Origin: Pseudomonas oryzihabitans
Lineage (GTDB): Bacteria > Pseudomonadota > Gammaproteobacteria > Pseudomonadales > Pseudomonadaceae
Assembly: GCF_007665395.1 (NCBI RefSeq)
Contig: NZ_VDND01000007.1
Span: 186,001-250,000 of the forward strand
Length of the DNA stretch: 64,000 nucleotides
Reading direction: 5' to 3'
The notes under the pieces were generated by a model. That model was not told where the DNA came from, ran no database searches, and saw nothing but the letters and a program-made list of their open reading frames with translations. This document shows positions 56,139 to 64,000 of this stretch, piece after piece (position 1 is the first letter of the stretch; the number at the start of each line of letters is the position of its first letter). The translations under genes and the position numbers were made by a program.

Positions 56139-56609
56139 TCAGGCCGAGCTGAGCGGTCGCTGATAACCGCTGCGGGTCTGGCTGCCGCGGCTGTTGTAGA
56201 GCGTGGGCGCCGAGCTGCTGCCCTGCAGGAGGTTGAGCACCCGCGACGTGCCGATCTGGCTGGCCTGGATGATCTGGCCATTACGGACGTTGCGCTGCTT
56301 GCAGGCCTCGATCAGCTCGCTCAGGCGCGCGGACACCGCGAGCAGCTCCTGGCCTTCGGGCTGGCCGGCGGCGTACTGCTGCAAGCCGGCGAGGTCATTG
56401 CTCAAGCCGGCCGCGCGCAGCAGGGTAGAGCGGTGCTGGGCATGCTGGTCGAGCTGCTTGAGCAGGATCTGCTTGCCACCGAGCAGGCTTTCCAGCGCGA
56501 CGAGGTCGCGTTGCGCGAGGGCCTGGAATTCCTCCTCGAGGAGCGCCAGCAACTGGTCGGCAAGCTCGACGTCGGTAAGGGTGATGGCGAGGAGAGGCGT
56601 GACGGGCAT
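56139..56609 (-). CDS. flgN: Flagellar export chaperone FlgN
   Basis: 156 aa, mostly helical: DQLLALLEEEFQALAQRDLVALESLLGGKQILLKQL is the FlgN pattern (quoted in part). It escorts the hook-filament junction proteins FlgK and FlgL to the export gate. Lies 54 bp after flgM. Confidence 0.9.
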   Translation of the reverse strand: MPVTPLLAITLTDVELADQLLALLEEEFQALAQRDLVALESLLGGKQILLKQLDQHAQHRSTLLRAAGLSNDLAGLQQYAAGQPEGQELLAVSARLSELIEACKQRNVRNGQIIQASQIGTSRVLNLLQGSSSAPTLYNSRGSQTRSGYQRPLSSA

Positions 56610-56663
56610 GGCTCGGGATCTCTTGGTTGAAGTTTCTCACCAGGTCCGCCCGACGCCACTGCC

Positions 56664-56975
56664 TCAGGACTCGAAGGCGAGCAGCTTGTCGGCGACCTTC
56701 TGGCTATCGACCTGGTAAGAACCATCGGCGATGGCCTGCTTCAGGCGACTGACCTTGTCACTGTCGACCACCGGCAGGTCCTTCAGCCCGGCGGTCAGGG
56801 AATTCAGTTGCTGAGCCGTGGGGCTCAGGTTCACCGATTCGCCGGCCTTCTGGCTGGTTGCTGCGGCGGTGACGTCCTTGCTTTCCAGGCTGACACCGTC
56901 TTTCGGGGCCGAGGTGCTACGGGTGCTGATGCCTGACGTCGACGTCGAGTTCAGGCGATTGATGTCTATGGCCAT
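56664..56975 (-). CDS. flgM: Anti-sigma-28 factor FlgM
   Basis: 103 aa. Begins MAIDINRLNS; the C-terminal half VNLSPTAQQLNSLTAGLKDL and VSRLKQAIADGSYQVDSQKVADKLL is the FliA-binding region. It is exported through the hook to release FliA. ATG at 56975 is set by GAGGAA 9 nt upstream. Driven by a perfect sigma-28 promoter, giving the usual feedback loop. Confidence 0.95.
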   Translation of the reverse strand: MAIDINRLNSTSTSGISTRSTSAPKDGVSLESKDVTAAATSQKAGESVNLSPTAQQLNSLTAGLKDLPVVDSDKVSRLKQAIADGSYQVDSQKVADKLLAFES

Positions 56976-57014
56976 TCGTGAAATTCCTCGGGATGTATCG
57001 CTCACATGTCCGGT

Positions 57015-57041
57015 TTATCGGCCCGCTGGGCGGAAACTTTA
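57015..57041 (-). promoter_or_regulatory. Sigma-28 (FliA) promoter of flgM
   Basis: On the minus strand TAAA (57041-57038), 15 nt, GCCGATAA (57022-57015): full match to the FliA consensus. The start of transcription would be near 57009, about 35 nt before flgM. Confidence 0.92.
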
Positions 57042-57089
57042 GCCGTAGACCTGTGCAACGGTTCACATCTTTGGACAGGATCTCTCCCC

Positions 57090-57112
57090 GTCGTTCAAAG
57101 CGCTCGAACGAC
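57090..57112 (-). terminator. Hairpin between flgA and flgM
   Basis: 7-bp stem GTCGTTC/GAACGAC with a 9-nt loop, 28 bp past the flgA stop; no T tract follows. Possible weak terminator that separates flgA from flgM transcription. Confidence 0.4.
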
Positions 57113-57139
57113 AAGAAGTTACTCCTTTATCACGTCGAG

Positions 57140-57868
57140 CTAAAGAGCGACCTCCACTTGACCCTGATCGACCACCCGTCCCCGGATCACCCGGTTGGAG
57201 CTCAGATTACGGATGCGGATCTCCTCGTCCTTGGCACCACCGGCGAGGGCTTCACCCTGCATGCGAATGCTGAAGGACGAGGTGCGGGCATTGATGACGA
57301 CCTGTTCGCCCTTGCGGACGAGTTCGGCCTGTTCGAGATAGGCCGGTGCCATGGGCTGGTCGCTCAGCACCTGGCGCTTGAGCTTGGCGCCGAGCACCGT
57401 CTCCAGGCTGGTCAGGTAGCCCTGGCTGAGGGTGCCGACGTCGCGCTCCACCAGCGCCACGTTGCTAGTGTCCAGCAGGGCACCGCGCATCAGGGGCTGG
57501 AGGGCGACCACCACCGGGCGGTAGAGCTTGACCTGCGCGGGCACGAATACGGTCCAGGGACTGGAGCCCTCGCAACGAACCTTGACGCTGAGACGACCGA
57601 TGGGGGTCGGTTCGCCCTGCTGGGCGAGCGTCAGGGGTTTGTCGCACGCTGCCAGGCGCAAGCGGGGGTCGAGCGCCTTGACCTGGGTTTCATGGCGGGC
57701 ATTGAGGCTGGTATCCAGCAAATATTCCTGCACCCGTTCCTCAAGAAAACTTTCGACGGCGCCGATAAGTTCATCAGGTGAAGTGTAGGCGTCTTCCGCG
57801 AAGGCCCTGCTTTGCAGACAGCAGAGCAAGGTCAGGAGGCCAAGGGTCAGTCTTCGAGCTAGAGTCAT
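57140..57868 (-). CDS. flgA: Flagellar P-ring assembly chaperone FlgA
   Basis: 242 aa. Signal peptide TLARRLTLGLLTLLCCLQSRAFA; then the SAF-type domain with ALDPRLRLAACDKPL and VLSDQPMAPAYLEQAELVRKG. Periplasmic chaperone of FlgI. Start ATG at 57868 is supported by the sigma-54 promoter 43-57 bp upstream; an extension to 57964 would run across that promoter. Confidence 0.92.
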   Translation of the reverse strand: MTLARRLTLGLLTLLCCLQSRAFAEDAYTSPDELIGAVESFLEERVQEYLLDTSLNARHETQVKALDPRLRLAACDKPLTLAQQGEPTPIGRLSVKVRCEGSSPWTVFVPAQVKLYRPVVVALQPLMRGALLDTSNVALVERDVGTLSQGYLTSLETVLGAKLKRQVLSDQPMAPAYLEQAELVRKGEQVVINARTSSFSIRMQGEALAGGAKDEEIRIRNLSSNRVIRGRVVDQGQVEVAL

Positions 57869-57910
57869 GGTCGGAAACACGTCGCTGCGATCTTCATGAT
57901 CAACCCATAA

Positions 57911-57925
57911 GCAAGCCCCGTGCCG
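57911..57925 (-). promoter_or_regulatory. Sigma-54 promoter of flgA
   Basis: On the minus strand CGGCACGGGGCTTGC: matches TGGCACG-N4-TTGC except the first base, with correct GG/GC spacing. Fits class II flagellar control by RpoN and FleQ. Confidence 0.75.
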
Positions 57926-57967
57926 AGTTGTGCTAACCCGCTCGTGGGCATTCAAAGGAGTCATCTA

Positions 57968-58900
57968 ATGGCTGGTGTATTGGACGCAGTCAACCAACGT
58001 ACCCAACTGGTGGGCCAGAACCGTCTGGAGCTGCTGCTGTTCCGCCTGGATGGCTCGCAGCTCTATGGCATCAACGTCTTCAAGGTGAAGGAGGTACTGC
58101 AGTGCCCCAAGCTCACCGTGATGCCGAAATCGAACCGGGTGGTGCGGGGCGTGGCCAGTATCCGCGGCGGCACCTTCCCCATCATCGACCTGGCGATGGC
58201 CACCGGGCGCCGTGGCCTGGAAGACATCAACAACTGCTTCGTCATCATCACCGAGTACAACACCAAGGTGCAGGGCTTCCTGGTGCGCTCGGTCGAGCGG
58301 ATCGTCAACATGAACTGGGAAGGCATCAACCCGCCGCCCAAGGGTACCGGTCGTGACCACTACCTGACCGCGGTGACCCGCGTCGACAACCAGCTCGTCG
58401 AGATCATCGACGTGGAGAAGATCCTTTCCGAGGTGGCCCCGTCGGTGGAGACCGTGTCGGTCGGTGTGGTCAGCGAAGTGGTCCAGGCCAAGGCCGTGAC
58501 CAAGCGGGTGCTGATCGTCGACGACTCCTCGGTGGCGCGCAAGCAGGTGAGCCGCTGCCTGGAAACCGTCGGCGTGGAAGTCATCGCGCTCAACGACGGC
58601 CGCCAGGCGCTGAACTACCTGCAGGCGATGGTGGGCGAGGGCAAGCGTCCGGAAGACGAATTGCTGATGATCATTTCCGACATCGAGATGCCGGAAATGG
58701 ACGGCTACACCCTCACGGCGGAAATCCGTCATGATTCGCGGATGCAGAAAGTGCATATACTGCTGCATACCTCCTTGTCCGGTGTCTTCAACCAGGCCAT
58801 GGTCAAGAAGGTCGGTGCGGACGACTTCCTGGCCAAGTTCCGCCCCGATGATCTTGCCTCCCGGGTCGTCGAGCGCATCAATGCGGTCGACAGTCACTAG
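57968..58900 (+). CDS. cheV: Chemotaxis coupling protein CheV
   Basis: 310 aa. CheW-like domain residues 1-165 (LFRLDGSQLYGINVFKVKEV) joined to a receiver domain about 178-305 (VLIVDDSSVARKQV, phospho-acceptor Asp in IISDIEMPEMDGY, LHTSLSG). Links receptors to CheA and adapts by phosphorylation. AAGGAG 7 nt before ATG at 57968. Divergent from flgA, followed by cheR. Confidence 0.95.
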   Translation: MAGVLDAVNQRTQLVGQNRLELLLFRLDGSQLYGINVFKVKEVLQCPKLTVMPKSNRVVRGVASIRGGTFPIIDLAMATGRRGLEDINNCFVIITEYNTKVQGFLVRSVERIVNMNWEGINPPPKGTGRDHYLTAVTRVDNQLVEIIDVEKILSEVAPSVETVSVGVVSEVVQAKAVTKRVLIVDDSSVARKQVSRCLETVGVEVIALNDGRQALNYLQAMVGEGKRPEDELLMIISDIEMPEMDGYTLTAEIRHDSRMQKVHILLHTSLSGVFNQAMVKKVGADDFLAKFRPDDLASRVVERINAVDSH

Positions 58901-58942
58901 GTGATGGCGTCTCTATCCCGGTATCCAGAAGGCGGAGCGGCA

Positions 58943-59770
58943 GTGTCAGCAGTCAACGCGGATTTTGTGCTTTTTCGTGATTTCCTTGAGAAATCCAGCG
59001 GGATCCTGCTCGGTGACAACAAGCAGTACCTCGTCTCCAGTCGGCTGAACAAGCTGATGGAGACCGAGGGGATCAAGACGTTGTCGGAGTTGGTGCAGCG
59101 TATCCAGTCGCAGCCCCGTGGCGGTTTGCGGGAGAAGGTCATCGACGCGATGACTACCAACGAAACCCTCTGGTTTCGCGACACCTATCCCTTCGAGGTG
59201 CTGAAGAACCGCCTGTTGCCGGAGTTGACCAAGAACACCTTCGGCCAGCGCCTGCGGGTCTGGTCGGCGGCGTGCTCATCGGGCCAGGAGCCCTACTCGC
59301 TGTCCATGACCATGGACGAGTTCGAGCGCAGCGCGGCAGGGCAGGGGCGTGGCGGCCTGCAGATTGTGGCCACCGACCTGTCGGGCGCCATCCTCACCGC
59401 GGCGAAATCCGGCGAATACGATTCCCTGGCGATCGGCCGGGGATTGTCGCAGGAACGCCTGCAGCGCTATTTCGACGTCCTCCAGCCAGGTCGCTGGGCG
59501 GTCAAGCCGGCGATTCGCAGCCGCATCGAATTCCGCGCGCTGAATCTGCTCGACAGCTACGCCAGTCTCGGCAAGTTCGACATGGTGTTCTGCCGCAACG
59601 TGCTGATCTACTTCTCCGCCGAGGTGAAGAAGGACATCCTGACGCGGATCCACGCCACCCTGAAGCCGGGCGGCTACCTGTTCCTCGGTGCCTCCGAAGC
59701 CCTCAACGGCCTGCCGGATCTCTATCAGATGGTGCAGTGCAATCCGGGCATCATCTACAAGGCCAAGTAG
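58943..59770 (+). CDS. cheR: Chemoreceptor methyltransferase CheR
   Basis: 275 aa. N-terminal helical domain, then SAM-binding RVWSAACSSGQEPYSLSM and MVFCRNVLIYF, as in CheR. Methylates glutamates of chemoreceptors. I chose GTG at 58943, with GGAG about 7 nt upstream and the protein starting SAVNADFVLFRDFLEKSSGI like orthologues; the ATG at 58904 would add 13 residues. Ends with a clear terminator. Confidence 0.94.
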   Translation: MSAVNADFVLFRDFLEKSSGILLGDNKQYLVSSRLNKLMETEGIKTLSELVQRIQSQPRGGLREKVIDAMTTNETLWFRDTYPFEVLKNRLLPELTKNTFGQRLRVWSAACSSGQEPYSLSMTMDEFERSAAGQGRGGLQIVATDLSGAILTAAKSGEYDSLAIGRGLSQERLQRYFDVLQPGRWAVKPAIRSRIEFRALNLLDSYASLGKFDMVFCRNVLIYFSAEVKKDILTRIHATLKPGGYLFLGASEALNGLPDLYQMVQCNPGIIYKAK

Positions 59771-59788
59771 GCCGGTCACCGGACACCC

Positions 59789-59817
59789 AGGGCAGACCCA
59801 GGTCTGCCCTTTCTTTT
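59789..59817 (+). terminator. Rho-independent terminator of cheVR
   Basis: AGGGCAGACC/GGTCTGCCCT inverted repeat followed by TTCTTTT, 19 bp after the cheR stop. Confidence 0.93.
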
Positions 59818-59940
59818 GCGCCAAACTTTTGCCGCGGCTTTCCCCCGCCGGCGGCAAGGGCGGCGGAAAAACCTTGCCGCTTGCCGCCGTTCTGGCCGCA
59901 ACCTAGCGCTAACCTCTTGATTTTGATGAATGTCGGAGAC

Positions 59941-59956
59941 TGGCACGGGCCTTGCT
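59941..59956 (+). promoter_or_regulatory. Sigma-54 promoter of flgBCDE
   Basis: TGGCACGGGCCTTGCT matches the sigma-54 consensus at every conserved base with exact spacing. Transcription would start near 59968, 24 nt before flgB. Confidence 0.93.
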
Positions 59957-59991
59957 AAATCGTTTGCAAGCCACGTCAAAGGTCTCTCGAC

Positions 59992-60414
59992 ATGAGCATC
60001 AGTTTCGAAAAGGCACTCGGCCTGCACGAGCAGGCGCTGAACTTCCGTTCGCAGCGCGCCGAGGTGCTGGGCAACAACCTGGCCAACGCCGATACCCCTG
60101 GCTACAAGGCACGGGACCTGGATTTCAGCGCGGTGCTCGCCGAGCAGGCGGCCAAGGGCTCATCCGGGGCTAGCGGGCACTATCAGCTGGAAACCACCAA
60201 CAGCCGGCACATCGCCGCCGAGGGCTTCGACATGGGCATGGGCGATGCAGCCCTGAAGTACCGCATCCCTAGCCAGCCCTCGGTCGACCAGAACACCGTG
60301 GACGCCCAGGTGGAGCAGGCCAACTACGCCGAGAACGCCATGAACTTCCAGGCCAGCTTCACGCTGCTCAATAGCAAGTTCAAGGGGCTGATGTCGGCCA
60401 TCAAGGGAGAATAA
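59992..60414 (+). CDS. flgB: Flagellar proximal rod protein FlgB
   Basis: 140 aa. Rod/hook family N-terminal motif NNLANADTPGYKARDLDF and C-terminal helical segment NYAENAMNFQASFTLLNSKF. Forms the proximal rod with FlgC. First gene of the operon; flgC starts 2 bp after its stop. Confidence 0.96.
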   Translation: MSISFEKALGLHEQALNFRSQRAEVLGNNLANADTPGYKARDLDFSAVLAEQAAKGSSGASGHYQLETTNSRHIAAEGFDMGMGDAALKYRIPSQPSVDQNTVDAQVEQANYAENAMNFQASFTLLNSKFKGLMSAIKGE

Positions 60415-60416
60415 CC

Positions 60417-60854
60417 ATGTCCTTGAGTTCGTTGTTCAACATCGCCGGTAGCGCGATGAGCGCCCAGAACGTCCGGCTCAATACCGTGGCCAGCAACATG
60501 GCCAACGCCGAGTCGGTGGCTTCCAGCGTCGACCAGACCTACAAGGCCCGCCATCCGGTGTTCGCTGCCCAGCTCAGCGAGGCCCAGGGTGGTTCCTCGC
60601 TGTTCGATGACCAGGGCCAGGCCGGGGTCGGGGTGGAGGTGAAGGGCATCGTCGAGGATCAGAGCGAGGTGCAGAAGCGCTACGAACCCCATCATCCCAT
60701 GGCGGACAAGGACGGCTACGTCTATTACCCGAACGTGAACGTGGTGGAGGAAATGGCCGACATGATCTCCGCCAGTCGGGCCTTCCAGACCAACGCGGAA
60801 ATGATGAATACCGCCAAACAGATGATGCAGAAGGTACTGACCCTGGGTCAGTGA
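60417..60854 (+). CDS. flgC: Flagellar proximal rod protein FlgC
   Basis: 145 aa. SNMANAESVASSVDQTYKARHPVF at the N-terminus (quoted in brief as the rod motif ANAES) and YPNVNVVEEMADMISASRAF near the C-terminus, typical of FlgC. Confidence 0.96.
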   Translation: MSLSSLFNIAGSAMSAQNVRLNTVASNMANAESVASSVDQTYKARHPVFAAQLSEAQGGSSLFDDQGQAGVGVEVKGIVEDQSEVQKRYEPHHPMADKDGYVYYPNVNVVEEMADMISASRAFQTNAEMMNTAKQMMQKVLTLGQ

Positions 60855-60870
60855 TCGCTAGGGAGTCGCC

Positions 60871-61593
60871 ATGACCACCACTTCTTCCACCACCAGTAGC
60901 AGCTCGCTGCTGTCGTCGGTGCTGTCCAACAGCAAGGTATCGAGCAGCTCGGCGACGTCCAGCGGCGCGACGACCTCGGGCAGCACCACCAGCAGTCTCG
61001 GGAAGAACGACTTCCTGAAGCTGCTGGTCACCCAGCTCAACAACCAGAATCCGCTGAATCCGCAGGACAACACCGAGTTCGTCGCGCAGCTGGCCCAGTT
61101 CAGCAGCGTCGAGTCCTTGCAGAACCTCAATACCTCGGTGGATTCCATCGTCAGCAACTACAACTCTTCCCAGGCACTGCAGGCCTCTTCGCTGGTCGGT
61201 CGCTCGGTGATCGCCGCCGGCAGCACGGCGGTGGTCGATACCACCTCCGGCATGACCGGCAGCGTGGTGCTGCCGTCGTCCGGCAGTGATCTCTCGGTGG
61301 GCGTCTACAACAGCGCCGGCTCCCTGGTCGACACCATTCCCCTGGAGGCCAGCAGCGCCGGCACCCACTCCTTCAGCTGGGATGGCAAGGACAGCTCCGG
61401 CCAGACGCTGGCGTCCGGCACCTACACCTTCAAAGCCACGGCCGCCATCGGTGGCACCTCCACGGCGCTGACGACCTACCTGCCGAATACCGTGAGCAGC
61501 GTGACCCTGGGTACCAGCGGCAGTGACATGACCCTCAACCTCGCCGACGGCACCAACGTCGCCTTGGCGAACGTCAAGACCATAGGCCAGTGA
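60871..61593 (+). CDS. flgD: Hook capping/assembly protein FlgD
   Basis: 240 aa. Ser/Thr-rich first 45 residues, then the FlgD core DFLKLLVTQLNNQNPLNPQD and EFVAQLAQFSSVESLQNL, followed by the FLgD Tudor/Ig-like part SFSWDGKDSSGQTLASGTY. Caps the growing hook and is discarded later. Confidence 0.96.
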   Translation: MTTTSSTTSSSSLLSSVLSNSKVSSSSATSSGATTSGSTTSSLGKNDFLKLLVTQLNNQNPLNPQDNTEFVAQLAQFSSVESLQNLNTSVDSIVSNYNSSQALQASSLVGRSVIAAGSTAVVDTTSGMTGSVVLPSSGSDLSVGVYNSAGSLVDTIPLEASSAGTHSFSWDGKDSSGQTLASGTYTFKATAAIGGTSTALTTYLPNTVSSVTLGTSGSDMTLNLADGTNVALANVKTIGQ

Positions 61594-61621
61594 GCCGGCC
61601 CCGCCGGACAGGAGTACAACC

Positions 61622-62932
61622 ATGAGCTTCAACGTCGGCCTCAGTGGCCTCAATGCCGCCGCCACCGATCTCAGCGTGACCGGCAACAACATCGCCAACG
61701 TGGGCACCACGGGCTTCAAGTCCTCGCGCGCCGAATTCGCCGATGTCTATTCCAGCTCCATGTACCTGGGGTCGAGTTCCAACCAGCCCGGCGCCGGCGT
61801 GCGGACCGCGGCCGTGGCCCAGCAATTTACCCAGGGCAACGTGACCAGCACCGGCAACGCCCTGGACATGGCGATCAATGGCGGCGGCTTCTTCGTCATG
61901 AACAACAACGGCTCCAACCTCTATTCGCGAGACGGCACCTTCAAGACCGACGCCAATGGCTTCGTGGTCAACAACTCCGGCTACAACCTGCGCGGCTACG
62001 CGGCGGACAGCGATGGCAACGTGATCAGCGGCATCGCCACCAACCTGAAGATCGACACCACCAACCAGGCGCCCAAGGCCACGACCAAGGACACCGAGGT
62101 GTTGAGTCTCAACTCGTCGGCGACCGTTCCCACCACGGCCACCTTCGACCCCAGCGATGCCACCAGCTTCAACAACTCGACGTCCACCAGCATCTACGAC
62201 TCCCAGGGCAACGCCCATACCTTGACGTACTACTTCGCCAAGACCGGCACCAACACCTGGAACATGTACAGCCTGGTCGACGGGCGCAACCCGGCCGACC
62301 CGACGTCCACCACACCGTTGAGCAACACCCTGACCTTCGACAGCACCGGCAAGCTCAGCGCCACGGGCGGCACCGGCCTCACCGTCACCAGCACCGGCAA
62401 GTTCGCGCTGAACAACTGGGTGCCGGCCACTGTGACCAACGCCTCCACCACGCCCAAGACCTATGGGGCCAACGGCGCGTCCGCCTCCACCACCGGCATC
62501 GCCATCGACCTGAGCAGCACCACGCAGACCGCGACCTCCTTCGCGGTGACCAGCAAATCCCAGGATGGCTACACCACCGGCCAGCTGTCGGGCCTGTCCA
62601 TCGATACCGAAGGCAAGCTCTACGCGAGCTTCACCAACAGCCAGTCCAAGGTGATCGGCCAGGTGATCCTGGCCAGTTTCGCCAACAACCAGGGCCTGAC
62701 CCCGCTGGGCAGCAACACCTTCGCCCAGTCCTCCACCTCCGGCCAGGCGGTGGTGGGAACACCGTCTTCCGGCACGCTGGGAACTCTGACCTCGGGCTCG
62801 CTGGAGGCTTCCAACGTCGATCTCAGTACCCAGCTGGTCAATCTGATCGTGGCCCAGCGTAACTACCAGGCCAACGCCAAGACCATCGAGACGGAAAACA
62901 CGCTGTCGCAGACCATCATCCAGATCCGCTAA
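61622..62932 (+). CDS. flgE: Flagellar hook protein FlgE
   Basis: 436 aa. N-terminal MSFNVGLSGLNAAATDL with NNIANVGTTGFKSSRAEFAD; surface domains rich in Thr and Ser in the middle; C-terminal NLIVAQRNYQANAKTIET. AGGAG-like site before ATG at 61622. Last gene before a strong terminator. Confidence 0.96.
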   Translation: MSFNVGLSGLNAAATDLSVTGNNIANVGTTGFKSSRAEFADVYSSSMYLGSSSNQPGAGVRTAAVAQQFTQGNVTSTGNALDMAINGGGFFVMNNNGSNLYSRDGTFKTDANGFVVNNSGYNLRGYAADSDGNVISGIATNLKIDTTNQAPKATTKDTEVLSLNSSATVPTTATFDPSDATSFNNSTSTSIYDSQGNAHTLTYYFAKTGTNTWNMYSLVDGRNPADPTSTTPLSNTLTFDSTGKLSATGGTGLTVTSTGKFALNNWVPATVTNASTTPKTYGANGASASTTGIAIDLSSTTQTATSFAVTSKSQDGYTTGQLSGLSIDTEGKLYASFTNSQSKVIGQVILASFANNQGLTPLGSNTFAQSSTSGQAVVGTPSSGTLGTLTSGSLEASNVDLSTQLVNLIVAQRNYQANAKTIETENTLSQTIIQIR

Positions 62933-62955
62933 CGGTTCTTTGACGGTCGTTGTGA

Positions 62956-62990
62956 AAAAGCCCTCCTTGCGAGGGCTTTTTTTCTTTTAA
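62956..62990 (+). terminator. Rho-independent terminator of flgBCDE
   Basis: 10-bp stem AAAAGCCCTC/GAGGGCTTTT with a 5-nt loop, followed by TTTCTTTT. Confidence 0.95.
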
Positions 62991-63009
62991 ATCAATGGAA
63001 TGCCAAGAA

Positions 63010-63025
63010 TGGCACGTGCCTTGCT
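63010..63025 (+). promoter_or_regulatory. Sigma-54 promoter of flgF operon
   Basis: TGGCACGTGCCTTGCT, a full match to the sigma-54 consensus with correct spacing; almost the same sequence as the flgB promoter. It lies 58 bp before flgF. Confidence 0.93.
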
Positions 63026-63082
63026 CAGGAGGTCTGGACCGTTTCAGACCCGTGGCGATAACGATCGCCCTGCGAGGACCCT

Positions 63083-63823
63083 ATGGACCGATTGCTATAT
63101 CTCGCCATGACCGGCGCCAGCCAGAACACCATGGCCATCCAGGCGCACTCCAACAACCTCGCCAACATCTCCACCAGTGGCTTTCGCCGGGATTTCGAGC
63201 AGGCGCGCTCCATGCAGACCTTCGGTGAGAGCTACCCCTCGCGCGTCTATTCCATGAGCGAGCGTCCGGGGACCGACTTCACCCCGGGCACCCTGCAGGA
63301 GACCGGTCGGGATCTCGACGTGGCCATCCAGGGCAACGGCTGGATCGCGGTGCAGGGCGCCGACGGCAAGGAAGCCTACGTCCGGACCGGCAGCCTCAAG
63401 GTGGACGCCCTGGGCATGCTGCGCACCGGCAACGATTTGCCGGTCCTCGGCAATGGCGGGCCGATCGCCGTGCCGCCCAATCAGCAGATCGAGATCGGCC
63501 AGGACGGCTCCATCACCGTTCGCGGCGCCGGGGAAAACACCAATGCCCTGGCGGTCATCGATCGCATCAAGCTGGTCAATCCGGACCCCAAGACTATCGA
63601 GAAGGGCCTGGACGGGACCATCCGTACCAAGGACGGCAAGCCCGCGGCGGCGGATGCCGGTGTCCAGGTGGTGTCCGGCTTCACCGAGTCGAGCAACGTC
63701 AGTGCGGTGGAGGAGATGACCTCGATCCTCTCGCTTTCGAAGCAATTCGAACTGCAGATCAAGATGATGAAATCCGCCGAGGACAACGACGCGTCCATGG
63801 CAAAGGTTTTGCAATTCAGCTGA
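63083..63823 (+). CDS. flgF: Flagellar proximal rod protein FlgF
   Basis: 246 aa. MDRLLYLAMTGASQNTMAIQ and NNLANISTSGFRRDFEQARS at the N-terminus; C-terminal SNVSAVEEMTSILSLSKQFELQIKMM region (quoted in part), typical of FlgF. First gene of a second rod operon. Confidence 0.96.
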   Translation: MDRLLYLAMTGASQNTMAIQAHSNNLANISTSGFRRDFEQARSMQTFGESYPSRVYSMSERPGTDFTPGTLQETGRDLDVAIQGNGWIAVQGADGKEAYVRTGSLKVDALGMLRTGNDLPVLGNGGPIAVPPNQQIEIGQDGSITVRGAGENTNALAVIDRIKLVNPDPKTIEKGLDGTIRTKDGKPAAADAGVQVVSGFTESSNVSAVEEMTSILSLSKQFELQIKMMKSAEDNDASMAKVLQFS

Positions 63824-63869
63824 TTGAACGCTGTTGACGCCTGATTCCCGGCGCCGAAGGAGAAAAACG

Positions 63870-64000
63870 ATGATTTCCGCCCTCTATGTCGCCAAGACTG
63901 GCCTGGCCGCTCAGGACACCAACCTGACGACCATCTCCAACAACCTGGCCAACGTCTCGACGACCGGCTTCAAGCGCGACCGCGCCGAATTCCAGGACCT
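63870..64000 (+). CDS. flgG: Flagellar distal rod protein FlgG, cut by window end
   Basis: Only the first 43 codons are present. They read MISALYVAKTGLAAQDTNL and then SNNLANVSTTGFKRDRAEFQ, the FlgG N-terminus. AAGGAG precedes ATG at 63870. Lies 46 bp after flgF with no terminator between. Confidence 0.95.
   Translation, partial: MISALYVAKTGLAAQDTNLTTISNNLANVSTTGFKRDRAEFQD

Overview
The window looks like a chromosomal segment of a Pseudomonas species. It has high GC, long spurious antisense ORFs typical of GC-rich coding bias, and genes characteristic of the genus: fabA-fabB, gyrA-serC-pheA, mupP-ubiG-mtaD/mtnA, an AmrZ orthologue, selD-selU, two ATP cones on NrdA, and flgZ-flgN-flgM/flgA/cheV-cheR-flgBCDEFG in one block as in the fluorescens/putida type of layout. 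It is not P. aeruginosa, because the blocks are joined differently. I cannot fix the species from sequence alone; the P. oryzihabitans/psychrotolerans group is a guess.

Layout. 1-1013: 3' part of an SGNH hydrolase. 1024-8956: two divergent three-gene molybdenum hydroxylase operons of the aldehyde oxidoreductase (PaoABC) type; one has a Tat-targeted iron-sulfur subunit and the other does not. 8957-12487: an accessory pocket with a tandem repeat array, an orphan Bro-N protein, an unknown membrane protein and an AT-rich gene of foreign character. 12488-17310: class Ia ribonucleotide reductase nrdA and nrdB, separated by a 61-bp tandem repeat. nrdA is preceded by a pair of NrdR-like boxes and a pair of DnaA boxes. 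17572-21687: phosphopantetheinyl transferase, dctA under a sigma-54 promoter with twin upstream palindromes, and a FucP-type sugar permease.

21942-28049: fabB/fabA, then gpsA-DUF4389-sixA-thioesterase-hydrolase-DUF4892. 28046-34178: an MFS transporter, the selenium pair selD-selU, a small lipoprotein and a chemoreceptor. 34188-44110: the conserved yciK-mupP-ubiG and mtaD/mtnA group, then gyrA-serC-pheA. The usual downstream hisC-tyrA/aroA-cmk-rpsA genes do not follow pheA. 44135-46713: DUF4124 protein, mgtE and amrZ.

46973-55277: tRNA-Arg(CCU), then a tight set of seven genes (two GT2 glycosyltransferases, an FAD oxidoreductase, a polytopic membrane protein, a reductase/epimerase, a TIM-barrel isomerase and a small SMR-like membrane protein), then an MFS transporter. 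I read the seven genes as an uncharacterised pathway that makes a lipid-linked sugar and uses it to decorate a surface glycan or flagellin. It is the best candidate here for something undescribed. 55314-64000: flagellar brake, chaperone, anti-sigma factor, P-ring chaperone, chemotaxis cheV-cheR, and rod/hook genes up to a truncated flgG. These carry readable sigma-54 and sigma-28 promoters.
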